From the NCBI GenBank assembly GCA_029891345.1, contig CM056993.1, positions 274,216,900-274,280,899 of the forward strand: a DNA stretch of 64,000 nucleotides, in the 5' to 3' direction. Positions 10,067 through 21,922 of the stretch are shown piece after piece. Both the position numbers and the translations under genes were made by a program. This DNA is from Dryococelus australis (Eukaryota > Arthropoda > Insecta > Phasmatodea > Phasmatidae). Under the pieces are notes generated by a model. It saw only the letters and a program-made list of their open reading frames with translations. It did no database searches and was not told the origin of the DNA. Numbering within the stretch: position 1 is the stretch's first letter; the number at the start of each line of letters is the position of its first letter.

Positions 10067-11439
10067 CTATAGGCTGTTCACGGTAACGTGAGCACATTTT
10101 AAGATCCTTCCAACAGACATTAAGCACTAATAACTATATCTTATTGCAGCCTCAGGCGTTAAATTTTGAGGGTGGTGAAATGTATACACTGTGTTTATTG
10201 GTCACATTTCAATGTATATATTAAAAAGCAGCAGGAATATGGAAAATAGATGAAAGGAAAAATTTAGAAAGGCCTTAAAAATGCTCACTTTATTGTGAAC
10301 AGCCGTAGTGATGAGAGACTTGTGGAGACGACTTCACGTCGGGGTGTCTTTTGATTGCATTTCAACAACTACCTGTGAATAGGCAGGCAGCATGGCTACC
10401 AATGTTTTCGGGTGATTACTGTGATACTGTGGACCTGTAAAATGAAGGAAGATATGTCATGTCATGTCGGTGTATGTGTAAGACTGTGTTAGACAGTAGA
10501 TAATAAAACCTGGATCATATTCTAAAATCGAAATACATTTTTCTCATTTAGTGAAAATCAGGGCACCAACGTTTGTGTAAGCGAACCAACTGAGCTAGTA
10601 CGGACTGTACTGTGGAAAGGCAGGAAAATAACTTTTGCCTTGCTATAATATCACCGCCTTAACGTGTGGCTGAAGCAGGGGATGCTACAACCTTTAAGAA
10701 CACCCCTGAAAGTTAGGCGCTATCAAATGTGTTAACTGTTAGTATATTTTTTGGCAGTTTGAAATTTGCTCACACTATACACCTAGCTCTTGTAAAAGTT
10801 GCCTTCACCTAGATTTTAATGATAGGTTCAAATTCCATAGCTTACGTTAATTCAATAGGGGTTCGTGTGGAATCACCCTGTTTTCAAAACCCAGTTGGCT
10901 AAATTAAAAATAGCCTATCCCTAGTCATTGGTCAAATCTTACTACGTTCATTCCCATGGTACTCAACATGAATAATCTCACAAATTTACATATGAACTTT
11001 GGCAATGGAAATCAATTGATTTACTATATTAGCTTTCTGCCTTAGCACTTTGTTTCTTCATTAAACACATTTCACAAAGAAAGTCTCTGAACTTTCATTT
11101 TTGCACTATAGCTAGTGGTAGACATGATAGTCTGCATCCCCACCTCCGGGTTGAGAAGAAAAAAATTAACTTGGAAAATTTCAGTGCTAGAAATTAAAGT
11201 TAACTTGCCTTATATTGATTGGCAACACTCCTCTTAATTCATTATTAAAACTCAATGGAAGTACAAAAATTAAGCTAGTAATAGGATAACCTATTACAGT
11301 TTGCTAGAGATTTTTTAATGAATACATTTTTTGAGATAGCATCATTTAAAATTATTTTTTCTATTATTCTTTAATAATGAGTAAAGTGAAGGCATTAATT
11401 AGGTCCTGTCTCAAGATATAATATAGTTCTGACTGACAA
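10067..11439. other. Intergenic sequence without recognised gene
   Basis: Contains the detached 56-bp-type unit (10312-10365) and a polyadenylation-like AATAAA near 10502. TAGCTCAGTTGG at about 10580-10591 (minus) resembles a pol III A box but lacks a convincing B box. Confidence 0.4.
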
Positions 11440-11830
11440 AAAAAAGTCTCATAACTATGTAACAAAACCATTTAAGGATTTAATAACAAATAATAATGAT
11501 TTAATAATAATACATACACTCGCAATTAGGCTACCGCCTGGTGGTGAGCTCTCGCACCTCTCCCTTACACAACCAAACTCCTCTTCCACTCCCAATTCCT
11601 CCAGCAACACATTCCACTCTCTCACACACCTCACAAGCATGAACTGCCTACCCTTCTCCATTTTTCTTCACACCCTATGAAGCTTCTCACTGTTTTTTCC
11701 TCTCCCTCTAAATACCACCTTACTTAGCTTGCAGTGTAGCCTTCCCCATCCTCCCTCTTCATTCTCCACCCTGGACATCCTGACTAGCCGTTTAACTTTC
11801 CTCCTGTCCTTCAATAAGCCCCCCCCCCCC
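11440..11830 (-). mobile_element. LINE 3' end fragment (CR1/L2-like tail), copy 2
   Basis: Inverted homologue of 1-240. On the minus strand the protein tail contains M-L-V-R-C-V-R-E-W-N-V-L-L-E-E-L, followed by the shared 3' sequence GAGCTCACCACCAGGCGG and ATTGCGAGTGTATGTAT, then short ATT/ATA-rich sequence near 11480-11510. Upstream (toward 11830) the frame continues with basic residues typical of the region before the W-N-x-L-P motif of such RT proteins, interrupted by stops. No catalytic RT motif remains. Confidence 0.5.
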
Positions 11831-11832
11831 CC
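11819..11832 (+). repeat. Poly-C tract (14 nt)
   Basis: An uninterrupted run of 14 C between AATAAG and AAAAGGGG. It is one of five C/G homopolymers of at least 13 nt in this window. Confidence 0.9.
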
Positions 11833-12895
11833 AAAAGGGGTTCCATTTCTTTCATCACTTATGGCATATAGTTTTCTTCTTCATCATCCTGCCCCTGCCT
11901 TCTCCAACCATTACCCAATATTGCTCCCCTCTTTGCGCTTTTTTTTAACTCTCGCACCTCCACGTACGGGTCCAATACTGCCGCAGCATATTAAAACATT
12001 GGCCGTACCGTTGTGCCATATGCCTTCAGCACCATTCCCAATAGTAAATTATTATATTTATAAATATGGTAGAAGTCTAGAAGATTGCCTACCGTAAAGT
12101 TTACTAGCCAAACAAGACTTCTGTAGATTTAAACGGTGATTTACGCGAAATATATACATTAACATACACACAACGCATACAATAACACAAATGTTACCTT
12201 TCCAAAAACTCTGCCATAAACACTAATAAAAAATTAACAATAATATACGTTCTTTTCTCTGCACTACAAACTAAATCCACACATCAAATTTGTTCCTAAA
12301 TTTACTTTCATAACAGCCATAGTTTACCAAAATATGACCAAATGAACTATTAAAACAGCTTATAACATCAATGTAATGTACAAACATTTGCACAAACACA
12401 TTCATGCAGCCTCGATTCTGCATTCACGTTGTATTCATCACTGTTCTGAGCTCCCAGTTTCTTGTCTTTCTTACAGAACAGCAAAAATCCGCCATGATAA
12501 CTCGACCCTGTGTTAGTGTCGCCTTCTCAACAAGAAAAACAAATCCACTAAATATATGTTCTAATGTGTGTCATCTTCCCACACTCATAAACTGAATGGA
12601 CTTTCCATTCCTGATTTCTACGTTCTCTTGCGTTTGCCCATGAGTGATGCATTGGTGTAGTCAGGTGTCGATGTTCAGATATTAGTGCCACTGCTTACGC
12701 TTCATACCCATATGCTGAATATCGTTATCCGACAGTTTAGGATTTGTAAATCCCTACCAAGGATGGAACTCATTCTGCAGTATCGTACATATAGTGGTGG
12801 CTCAGGTACTGATGACCTCAAATGCTTCCATCAAGCAACTGTATATATATCAGTCACCACAATGATAAATCATGACCCTGTACTGTAGATTGATA
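11833..12895. other. Intergenic sequence
   Basis: No recognisable gene. The part up to about 12060 may be further degenerate upstream sequence of LINE copy 2 on the minus strand. Confidence 0.4.
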
Positions 12896-14563
12896 TGGTG
12901 ACGTGTTCCTGACATCCACATATCCCTTTTGCCCGTTTGTTCCATCGCAAATGCATCTACAACACAGCAACACTCGACCGATTGACATTAAGTCGAGGTC
13001 TCGATCAATGCAGGTCGAAAAGAAAGGCAAAAAACTTTGATTGCCGTCCTGTAACTCGTGGCCGTGGGTCATAATATTTAACATTCACCATAAGAGGTAA
13101 CTCTAGTGATGAATGGATATGTGACTTAAACGAGTGTGCCCCGTGAAGCCATGACCATTAGGGGCAACCGCTTATTCCCTGACTTTCCAATTTGCGCAAT
13201 GTCGACGGGCCCCGTGGTGGAATCCGGAGTGCGGCGTGGCTCCCAGTGGTTTCAAAAGACGGGGAATCAAATTCCCACAGGAAGTGTGAAGTGGCGAGCT
13301 GTTCCCTAGCAGCATAAATTAATAGGAGCATTTTTAAGCATAATTCATGGTGATTACACCATAACTCACTCGGGAAACTGGCTACTCCAGCATAGAAAGT
13401 TGATAACATTCCATAGAAAACAGGGTGTAGCTCCGCCCTTAGTTACGAAATTCGTGTGTCGTTACATCCATACACATTCCTGAAATTAATTAGATGACGA
13501 CACATGCCGATTCTAAAATGTTAATTATAAGAGTGTACATGTAATCATCTATCGAGAATCAGCCACCTGAGACATCATTCCATTTAATATCACCCTTCAA
13601 GTGCGGTGACATTCTAGCGACGTCACATTCTTAGCCATATCTGGGGCTCCGGCGTTCACGAGTATGTCACCTATGCATTTTAGTTTAGCAATCTAAATTA
13701 TGTACATCAATTGAACTTATTATGTTAATCATTAAGTTCAGTTTTTTTCATGTTTTCATTTTGGCGATGGATGTGCGGCGAAACCGACTCCATGTCGTTA
13801 GTCAGTCTTCAGCATTCCACACAACCGGCAGGGTAGACGGTAAGCTCCACATACGCCCCTCGGCAATTCAATATAGGCTGCATTTTGCTTCTTATCCATA
13901 GTTAATGTAATTCAAGAACCTTTTCGTACTTTTATTTAGCCAAGGGGAGGTCTCCCTGCAACCTGACATAAAATACTAGGACTTTATGAATGGGATGAAT
14001 TTCACATAATTAATCTAAGGCCCACACCTTATTTTCCAGCAGTAGCGACCACCGGCAGATCCAGAGTGCCGGGTCCGCTTAACTAAGGTACACATTCACA
14101 AGTGCAGTAACATTCAGTTATACCTTATCGCAATAAAACAGTCATACCATAATTAGGCGTGTTTAATTGCATCTGACTCTCCAGAGTTCATCAGGTACTG
14201 CACCCTAATAGCAGCCTTCAAATTTACAAGTGCATTTTAGTGTGTTTTTCATTTATAGGGCCTGCCTCCCTTAAGAAAGGTAAATTCAATGGTAATATAG
14301 GCATGCGAAGTGGCCGACAGCTTCGCTCACAGGCAATATTTTACCTTTACGTAATATAACGGACAAATTCACTCAGATCTCCTTCATATTGACCACGTAT
14401 CCAGAGCCGACGTAGGCCGTCGGTCGTACGACCCCCATCAACAATCGTTCTCTATACCGAATGTCGCGCCGGGCACATCATCAGTTCCTGTTCCCCACTT
14501 GATCTCAGGGGGGACACGAACAAACCCCCAGTACCTCTGAAGGTGCAACAGGCCAGGGGCCAA
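12896..14563 (+). mobile_element. Solo LTR of Gypsy family G4
   Basis: Two blocks, 12896-13123 and about 14105-14563, match the LTR at 53002-53657, which sits directly behind a Gypsy integrase tail. Shared landmarks are GTGTTCCTGA, TAACTCGTGGCCG, the AATAAAACAGTCATACCATAATTAG polyadenylation region (quoted in part: AATAAAACAGTCATACC), GGCCTGCCTCCCTTAAG, CTCCTTCATATTGACCAC and CTCTGAAGGTGCAAC. The copy starts TGGT and is flanked by TGATA on both sides (12891-12895 and 14564-14568), a plausible 5-bp target duplication. No primer site or gag follows. It holds about 980 bp (13124-14104) absent from the other copy, with GTG at both edges of the difference. Confidence 0.7.
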
Positions 14564-14639
14564 TGATATATAGTAAAATCTCATTGAGAGGCATGTCTTG
14601 TTGGCATAGTAGCTGCAGTTCTAATCCTTCTTCCCTGCA

Positions 14640-14900
14640 TGATTCCTTTTGTTGACACTACATATACTCTTGTGCATATTTCCAGTGTCTACTGTTACTT
14701 CGGGCCAGTAGTAGTATTCTGCTACATGTAACATTGCCATTTCGCACCAGGGTGACCAGCAGTGGACAGTCGTGCAGGTAATGGTAAACACACTCTCTTG
14801 CCTCGGGAGACATGAACGTTTTCAGCACGGGACACCTGGTGATCTGGCTTGTATACCACCTGTACATTCTCTTTCACTTCTCTCCATTGTTTCCTAAATT
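14640..14900 (-). pseudogene. Gypsy integrase zinc-binding region scrap
   Basis: The minus strand contains, across two frames, a segment resembling the N-terminal HHCC region of Ty3/Gypsy integrase: S-P-E-A-R-E, then Y-L-H-D-C-P-L-L-V-T-L-V (normally L-H-D-x-P-x-A-G-H-L-G), then Y-Y-W-P-E-V. The second histidine is not preserved and frames are mixed. It adjoins the solo LTR but lies in the opposite orientation, so it is not part of that element. Confidence 0.4.
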
Positions 14901-15589
14901 TCCGCTCTGTAGGTGACAGGTCTTGTGGTTTATTTAATTATGATTCGATTTCCATCTATGTGTTTGGTTCACTTGCTGCTGGGCACCTGTGCAGGTTTTC
15001 TCCAGTTCCTGCTGCTGGGGTTAATTGCGTGCTATTTGGTGGTGACATGACCTCATAGACTCTGTTGTTCTGTACGACTTGTACAACATTTAGGTTGCAT
15101 CAATGCATGTTGTAGCTTAATTACCATGCCTGGTATGATTTCTACTGTTAAGCCGAATGACTGCAGTAACAAACTGATGTGTGCCACGTACTCCTTCCCC
15201 TAAATCAGTTTGAGGGATGCAACTTGCAATGCTACCGCAGCAAGGATGTGCACTCTATGGACCAGGAGCATTGCAGTGCAGTATAGTGCAACATTAGGGC
15301 ATGCCAGTGCAGCACAGCCAGTGGTTGCCAAGGATGCCTATGGCAGAGACTCCACAAGGTGGTGTAATATGAAAGTAGATACTACTAATCACTGGATCTG
15401 AGGGTCCAGGGCTCACACAAATGATTATTTGTTGATTGTTATTAAAGGATTATAGTTTGATTATCTTTCTTTTTCCCAGAGTATCTTTGAGATTGTTTCA
15501 TCTGTAATTCTTTCATCACTCATCTAGCACAATTTATACTATTATTCATAAGTGTTTTTGTGTTACAGAGTCTTATATGTGTTTTTTAA
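14901..15589. other. Intergenic sequence
   Basis: The minus strand just above 14900 may continue the Gypsy scrap (V-T-Y-R-A-E-I-stop-E-T-M-E-R), but nothing is secure. The remainder has no recognised feature. Confidence 0.35.
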
Positions 15590-15880
15590 CAAAATTTTGG
15601 TAGTTAGCATGATCTTAGGCAAGATATATATTTTGTTGCAGAAAGTAGTTCCATTCTGGCACGTGTGTCAGTCAAGGCCTGCGTCAGTCAAGGCGGGGAG
15701 TCAGTCAGTGAGTAGCATCGTACGAAGGTGGTGTGTGTGTGTCGCGAGCTCCCATGTTTCCCGCATACTGGCCGGCTTTCATCATTTGAACATGGACATT
15801 TAATTGCAATACACTTCCTTCTGGAACCTTTCTATTTTAGCAACCTGGTACACTACTCTCACTTCCCGCAGGAATAGCAT
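15590..15880 (+). repeat. Dispersed repeat, copy 1 (partner 17220-17530)
   Basis: Shares CAGAAAGTAGT-CCAT-TGGC, clustered GTCAGTCA words and a C-T-G-G-A-A-C-C-T-T-T/A-T-T-T-T-A-G/ACAACC block with 17.2-17.5 kb in the same order and orientation. Heavy divergence prevents defining ends. An LTR origin is possible. Confidence 0.4.
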
Positions 15881-17219
15881 CGCCCCAGGAAGCAATTAAT
15901 ACCTTAAGTTCATCATTGTAGCAAGACTAATTTTCTGCTTAACCGCAGTGGCCGGTATTGTGTTGACACGATTCTTCACATGTAAAGTGTTCTCCTGAGA
16001 TGGCTGTGTACTGATGTCGAAAAATGTCGCTGAACAGAACAGTGCTTAAGTTATTTCGACCTCCTTGTGTGTTTAATGGGACAGGCTTTAACAATACACC
16101 CACACAGGATGTAAGTATTTCTCAAATCTATCCAGTCTTTTCAAGTGCATATGTATTAACATGTCGTTCCGTATTTTATGGACATGTGGTTGGCCCTAAC
16201 AATCCACATACATGAGTGTTAACACTTTTGTAAGTTTCTCGCCAAAGACTTGTAAGTATGGTACACGTAGTCGACCCAACGCCTACCGTTTACCAAACAC
16301 CAATTGTACCACTTAATTGGAAATAGCATCATCGTGGCAGAGGTTAACAGCTTCATCGGCTAGGAGATTTCGTCCAGGCGTATGGTCTGCAATCCTGAGG
16401 TCATCGAGAATAGTCTTGCTGTAACAATCATTAACTATCTCTACGTCGCCTTGGTGATGCCTAGTGCCTAGTCGGGCAAACAACATCCCAGATCTCACCT
16501 TGACCACCCCAAAATACTTTTTACCCATTTCCGACAAGACGACAACCATCAAAACCAGCTTGCCCCTTCAGTTATGCATAATATCCAGCAACATCAGACG
16601 TATAATATTCATCCATAGTGTATATGGCATGCCCTCAAAATATGCTCTCAATTTTCACATGGCCCATACAATAGTGATACATTTTCTCTTGTTACTACTG
16701 TACGACCTCTCAGAGTCTCCAAATTTGGTGCTGCCATGGCAGTTGATCGATAGGTTCCCTGCTTTGTTCAGCTGGTACTGACACCCTCCACGGCCTCCTC
16801 CCTAGAACTTTTTTCCCGCCGTAGCGAAGGACGTGAGACGACATGATGCGCGCTCTATGCAGAGCACCTCAGCGTGCAGTGTTGGTGATGAGTGTAAAGT
16901 AGTGCAGGGTAGAGTAGGGCAAGCAAGGGAAGCATAGGGGCAGTTCAGTGTAACATTGTGTGTGTGTTCAGCCAGCCACCGACTCTGCATAGTGGAGTGA
17001 TATGTAAGTAGCTCCCAGTTGGTGGAAAATGTAATATAATTATTTAAGTATTCACGCAATACACAAGCTCATTGCGAGGCTGAGGAAGTCATGCAGAGCC
17101 AGTCTTGAAGCATATCAATTTTCACTAGTGTTCACTCTGTTTGTTGTTTGTTTACATTTCATGTGTATCACCTTCAACTCATCTATTAATGTGTATTAAG
17201 GGTTTATTATGTCTCTTGA
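15881..17219. other. Intergenic sequence
   Basis: Open frames at 16313-16552 (-) and 16464-16781 (+) overlap on opposite strands and match no family. No RNA gene or array seen. Confidence 0.35.
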
Positions 17220-17660
17220 AGTTATTTGAATTTATTGTGTGCCTCCTGCCCATGGGTTTGACCCAAAGTAAGTTTTAAGGTATTGTGTGTCAGAAAGTAG
17301 TGCCATGTGGCGTGGGGGCCCGCCAACGCTGGCTCTTGCTTCCTTGCACCAAGTCAGTCAGCGCTCAGCAACTGAAGGGGTGAGCAGCGCCATCATGTCT
17401 CGTGCCGCATGTGCCCCGGTGGAGTTCAATCTTTGTTACCAATCATACTAACTGCAATAGACTGAAATATTCCGGAACCTTTTACATTTTAACAACCCAA
17501 GACTTCACCCCTCCTCACACGGTTGGTTTATCATTTCCGCTGGGAGCTTAATTCTTATGTAATTATTGTATAGCCCATATGGCTTTGATCTGTATTACTG
17601 CTACCGACCGGTGAACTTCGCTACCAAGAATAAAGTTACTTTCATTGAAAGGTGTGTAAA
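17220..17660 (+). repeat. LTR-like dispersed repeat with AATAAA
   Basis: The first part pairs with 15590-15880. The second part (17530-17650) contains GCTGGGAGCTTAAT, GGCTTTGATCTGTAT and AATAAAG at about 17630. The order resembles 32205-32345 (GCTGGGGGCTTAAT, GCTTTTGTCAGTAT, AATAAATAC), suggesting related LTR R/U5 regions. No adjacent gag-pol was recognised. Confidence 0.35.
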
Positions 17661-18350
17661 GTTATGACAAATAAATAACATCACTAGAACTGTGCGTGTT
17701 TAATTACATCTATGCCTTCGGGTGCATAAGGACAACAGACCTTCATTTTATGCCATTTCTGAAGTGTTTATTTTACATGTAAATTCCAAGGACATTCTGT
17801 ATGCAATGTTTTCAAGTCAACACATTTAATCCAGGCAGTGTGTGGTCTGCCCTAAGAGTCCACAAAGATTTCCATAAGTGTTTTTATTAGTTATTATACA
17901 AGGAGCAGGAAAGGCAGGCATTGGTTTTCGGCGGCAAGACTCAGAGCTTCAACAAGAGTCAGCTTTCCAACTTCGGCACCACCTCTGGTGATGCCTGGTG
18001 CCAGGCAATACTTAACCTATTTACCATATTTTCCACTAAAAAGATCCTTTTAACTTCTCCACACCATGGAGGCACCCCATCTGGTGTCAATACAACCCCC
18101 CTCCCCTACTTCGACTAGACTATCATCTATCTGCATGTGGATACTTTAACAGGGTGTACTCTGTAAGTACATAATGTTTCGTTTATTGATTTTCCAACTC
18201 AAACAAAGCTTCTTACAGAGTTTCTTGAGTTGGCAGTTTGACTAAAAGTCATTTCACCTACAGACATTACATGTGAGGGGGTCAGGGATACTGATATGGT
18301 TCCCCAAATTACATGGCCTACCAGGTTAATTGGGAAAATTGTAAAGTTAC
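17661..18350. other. Intergenic sequence with one unassigned frame
   Basis: A plus-strand frame (17921-18118; product F-G-G-K-T-Q-S-F-N-K-S-Q-L...) is open for 65 codons with no recognised domain. Confidence 0.3.
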
Positions 18351-18470
18351 CTGGTGCCAGAAACCAGTGACCATGAATTAGTGAGGGTCGTGTGGTAGAT
18401 GTCACATGGGTTCCTGGAGACCCCTGTCGATCTGAAGTATTTGTAGATACTGAATTATACAATAATAGCA
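18351..18470 (-). CDS. Candidate internal exon, unknown gene
   Basis: On the minus strand a serine/threonine-rich open segment (S-T-N-T-S-D-R-Q-G-S-P-G-T-H) is bounded by a donor CCAG|GTAACT (exon end at 18351). Upstream are two possible acceptors: TCTGTGCAG (exon start 18470) after a T-rich tract, or ATAATTCAG (start 18449). Exon lengths would be 120 or 99 nt. The frame stays open well beyond both sites, so the splice signals are the only structural support. No homology is recognised and there is no neighbouring exon in the window that I can link to it. Confidence 0.2.
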
Positions 18471-18604
18471 CTGCACAGACCAAAGTATCCCAATGAATAA
18501 AATAAATAAAAAACTCATGGTTAGTCAAGAAGTTCACTTATATCTATCAATACATAAACAGTGATGCTGCTACATCAAGCTATGCAGACATGGCACTCTG
18601 GTCT

Positions 18605-19968
18605 CCCGGTAACCCTTACAGTAAGAGTGGCTTAATATTGCTAAACTTGACTGCTGTTAGTTGCCTAAGAAAGGGTTGGTTGTCATATGGGCGGTGAACT
18701 TTCAGATGAGGAAACATTATAGATAATTACCGGTAGGTGCCACATGTCATTTTGGTGGCGTCAATGTTGCCAATGCGAGGGAGACTGGAGACTCTTAATG
18801 TTCTTAGTGTGCTGCGATCCGATAACCCACGATATTCTGCATTTCACCTGGTTGTAGGCCTCGTTCACAAATGATTTAGTAAGCATGGGGCTCTTCAGGC
18901 AGCCCATTCGCTGTATGGTATTGCAAATTAATTATACTGAATTGACTAGAACTCCCTACAGTGTGGATTGTCTGGGATCAACCATACAACCATCAACCAT
19001 AACAACATTTTGACACATTGCAGCACACATGAAATCAATAAGTTACACTGAAAAGTTGAAACAAATAACATTTGCAAAATAAAAGCAGGATTGAAGGGGC
19101 TGTGCCCTGAAATGCCTCGCAGTGTCCGAATGAAAAATGCGCTCGCCAGTTCATGCAATTTTTAATCTGTAATATTATTACAATTCCTCCAGGGGAAAAC
19201 TTTACACACTTGCTCGCTGGAAACCTGCGGCGAGGTGAAAAAGTTGCAAAAGCACTTGGCTGGGCGGTTTTATGGTATGCTGATATAAATTAAATATATT
19301 TCGCAGGCAATGCTATTCTTTGACGGGGGAGGAGGGGCGGTATACCATGCGGTAAAATAAAATAAAGAGGTTCCGAATTTATTACACTGTTTCTGAGAAG
19401 TTGCCAGTAAAAGTGATGATGCCGCCCGGCATGGGAAAATGCAGAACCCAACTGGATGCTACTTGCTTACTGAACTCCTACCAGGGTGTGGGGGCAGGCG
19501 AGAGTGGGCCCACACACTGCAGGGTGATCTACTTGCACACGCACATGAATCTCAACTTTCTTTATGACTATGCAAAAGACACATACACTGCAATAACATT
19601 AACAAAAATAACAGGACCTAACTTGATAGAAACATGAAATGATGTGAACGAAACACTGGTGGCAACGACAATAAACATTCAACACCAAACACTACAATAA
19701 GGATTACTACTATAGGAGCACTAGGTTTCACACACATCACCTTTATTAGATAATAATATGTGTTCTTATGGCATGTTAATAAATTACCATTAAAACCTGC
19801 TGGAACCCTTTTAAATGACAATGTATTCCTCCACCCTTGCCTCGGCTGGGCAGAGCGTGCGAGGCACTGCTCTACCTGCCCAAGACTTTACTTGTTACAC
19901 TTCACTGCACTCCTTGTACTATCACTTCGGCATCACATGAAACTGCACCTTCCACGTTGATCAGGTGC
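18605..19968 (-). mobile_element. G3 Gypsy 3' LTR, first part (split by LINE)
   Basis: Aligns in the same orientation with 29468-30720. Shared landmarks are CACCTGGTTGTAGGCCTC, GGTATTGCA-ATTAATTATACTGAATTGA, TGCAGCACACATGAAAT, CTCCAGGGGAAAACTTTACACA, GTTGCAAAAGCACTTGGCTGG, TTGCCGGTAAAAGTGATGATG-like sequence and GCTGGGCAGAGC. Similarity stops at CAGGTGC (19962-19968) and resumes at 25767 after the LINE. The left edge is approximate. Read on the minus strand this is the 3' LTR of the element whose 5' LTR is at 29.5-30.8 kb. Confidence 0.75.
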
Positions 19969-20192
19969 TTGGCTTTCCTTGCAGTTGGGTGTGCACACCT
20001 GTCTTTTCGAGAGTGCACAATTCTAGCTTGTGGACACACGGAGAGTCTCGTCGGCCTGTTGCTCTGGTTCAACAGGTCATCTCGAGCCTAGCCTGATTGG
20101 GTAAGCGACGAGCCTCCGTTCAGCAGCCTAGGGGTTTTACCCTTTTTCACCAGTAATTTTTATTACGAATTAACTTATATATTGCTGTTCCA

Positions 20193-21649
20193 ATGCATTT
20201 ACAGGCCCTGGAAGGGACAGACATGGTGGATGCGGGGGAGGGCGTGCTGCGGCAGCTGGCCGAGCTGTCCTCCCAGACACACCCAGAAAAAGACACAGTT
20301 ACAGTAATTTTTCTAGGTGTTTCTATGCACATTCCAGCCTCGGAATTTTACCAAAAATTCCGCGACACACAACAAAACACGAACACAAACACCCCCCCCC
20401 CCCCCACTCTTGCCCCGAGAAACCAAGGCGAACGTGAGCTCGACCGCAACAATAGAATGGAAATGGAATCGGAAAACACACATCCCACTGAGGCGGAATG
20501 GAACATTGAGAAGGCGCGAAGAAAACTAAGTAAGCGTCAAGCTGAAATGTACAAGGAATCCGACTGGCAATTCGAAATGGAAGTGCGAAAACACCTGGCT
20601 CCTGCCAGAAACCAACCCCTCCCAAGGCGCACTGCACCGTCACAGGCGATGCAGTCCGGTGTGTCGGTTTCAAACCGATTCGACGCCCTTCGAGATGTCA
20701 GAGACACTCAAAACGCCCCCGGCCCTTCAGGCCTTCCTCTCAAACGAACTCAGCTGCGCTCTGACACGAACAAGAGGAGACCACAATACAGACTTGTAGT
20801 CCCAGGCCCACAACACTACTCGCGAATCGTCACCAATCTTCGGGCGATCCACGCATCCAGTTACACTCTCTCAATGGCCCGTAACAGCATTCACATTGTG
20901 GATGGAGACTTACAAAAATACAAAGCAGCCTCAGACTTCCTCAAAACCAGCCACATCCCCTATTTCACTTTCGCTCACTCGGTGGATCTCTCACAGAAAG
21001 TGTGTTCGACCTACCGGCGGACACAGACCCTGACACCACCAAACAAGAACTCACAGAGAGCGGCTACAACATACTGGACGTATACCAGTTCAAAACCAAC
21101 ATGCCGGATCCCTCCAACCCCGGACACACAAGGCTGACTCCGCTGCGCCTTTTCAATGTGACAGCCCCTCGGAACGACACTGTGCCCTTGCTACTTACCA
21201 TCAACCGGCTCAATATGACCGTAGTTCACCCCCGCCCCTACCGAAAATGGCTGTCAGATGTCACCCAATGCAAAAACTGCCATGCCCTTGATCACACCAA
21301 AACCTACTGTCACCTATCTACTGTCTGCCATCACTGCGAAGGTCCCCACACCCTGGATGAGTGCACGAATGAAAGCCCTACTTCGCAGTGCTGTAACTGC
21401 AAAGGCCTTCAGCTAGCTTCCTCCAAGGAGTACACCAAAGTAATGGAGATAATTCAGCACCGCCAGGCAACAATTGATCGTAGAGCTGAACAGAGGGCGC
21501 AGCACAGATTGGCTGCACCTGTAGCCTTCCCCCCTGCCAGAGACATCTCGGCTTACCCTAAACTCCTGAATGCCCGGGCACTCCCAGCCTCTCATTCGTA
21601 CGCAAGTGCAACCAGGGGTCGCACAAAAACATACACACTCACTCAGTAA
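20193..21649 (+). pseudogene. Jockey-like ORF1 (gag-like, CCHC knuckles), frameshifted
   Basis: ORF1 proteins of Jockey LINEs bind element RNA in ribonucleoprotein particles. The first frame runs 20193-21137 and includes a proline run encoded by C14 at 20392-20405 and charged helices. At about 21000 the register shifts; the remainder (from about 21002) reads V-F-D-L-P-A-D-T-D-P, then V-V-H-P-R-P-Y-R-K-W. Three zinc-knuckle-like clusters follow: CKNCHALDHTKTYC, CHHCEGPHTLDEC and an incomplete CCNCKG. This order (RRM-like segment, then PRE_C2HC, then knuckles) is typical of Jockey/R1-group gag. A single frameshift separates the two otherwise open halves, giving about 480 codons together, close to the usual size. 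Its GC content is clearly higher than ORF2. Confidence 0.8.
20392..20405 (+). repeat. Poly-C tract (14 nt) in LINE ORF1
   Basis: Encodes a proline run at about residues 67-71 of ORF1. Length change here would shift the frame; at present it is in frame with the upstream and downstream first-frame sequence. Confidence 0.9.
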
Positions 21650-21922
21650 TCCCTTGCAAACACACAAATTCCGCGAGACCGCTCTCCACTTCTCCCCAGC
21701 CCCAACCCACTTCCCCTCCCCACACCATGTCGCACCAATGAGTGAAACTGGCGAAACAATGCGAGAAGTCCGGGAATTCTTGGACTTCCTGCGGGATGCT
21801 AATTTCAAGGTGTTGATGTCGCATTTCCATACCTACATGGAGGCAGCAAAACAAATCACAAATCCCACTGAAAAAGCTATGCTGCTGCTGCAGGCTTTCA
21901 CCACATTCCACGCCGCTCCCTA

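Noticed and set aside
10580..10591. A-box-like TAGCTCAGTTGG on the minus strand
   Set aside because: No B box or paired stems follow, so not called a tRNA or SINE.
18199..18537. 112-codon minus-strand frame as a single-exon gene
   Set aside because: No family resemblance; only the splice-bounded inner part (18351-18470) is kept, as a weak exon candidate.
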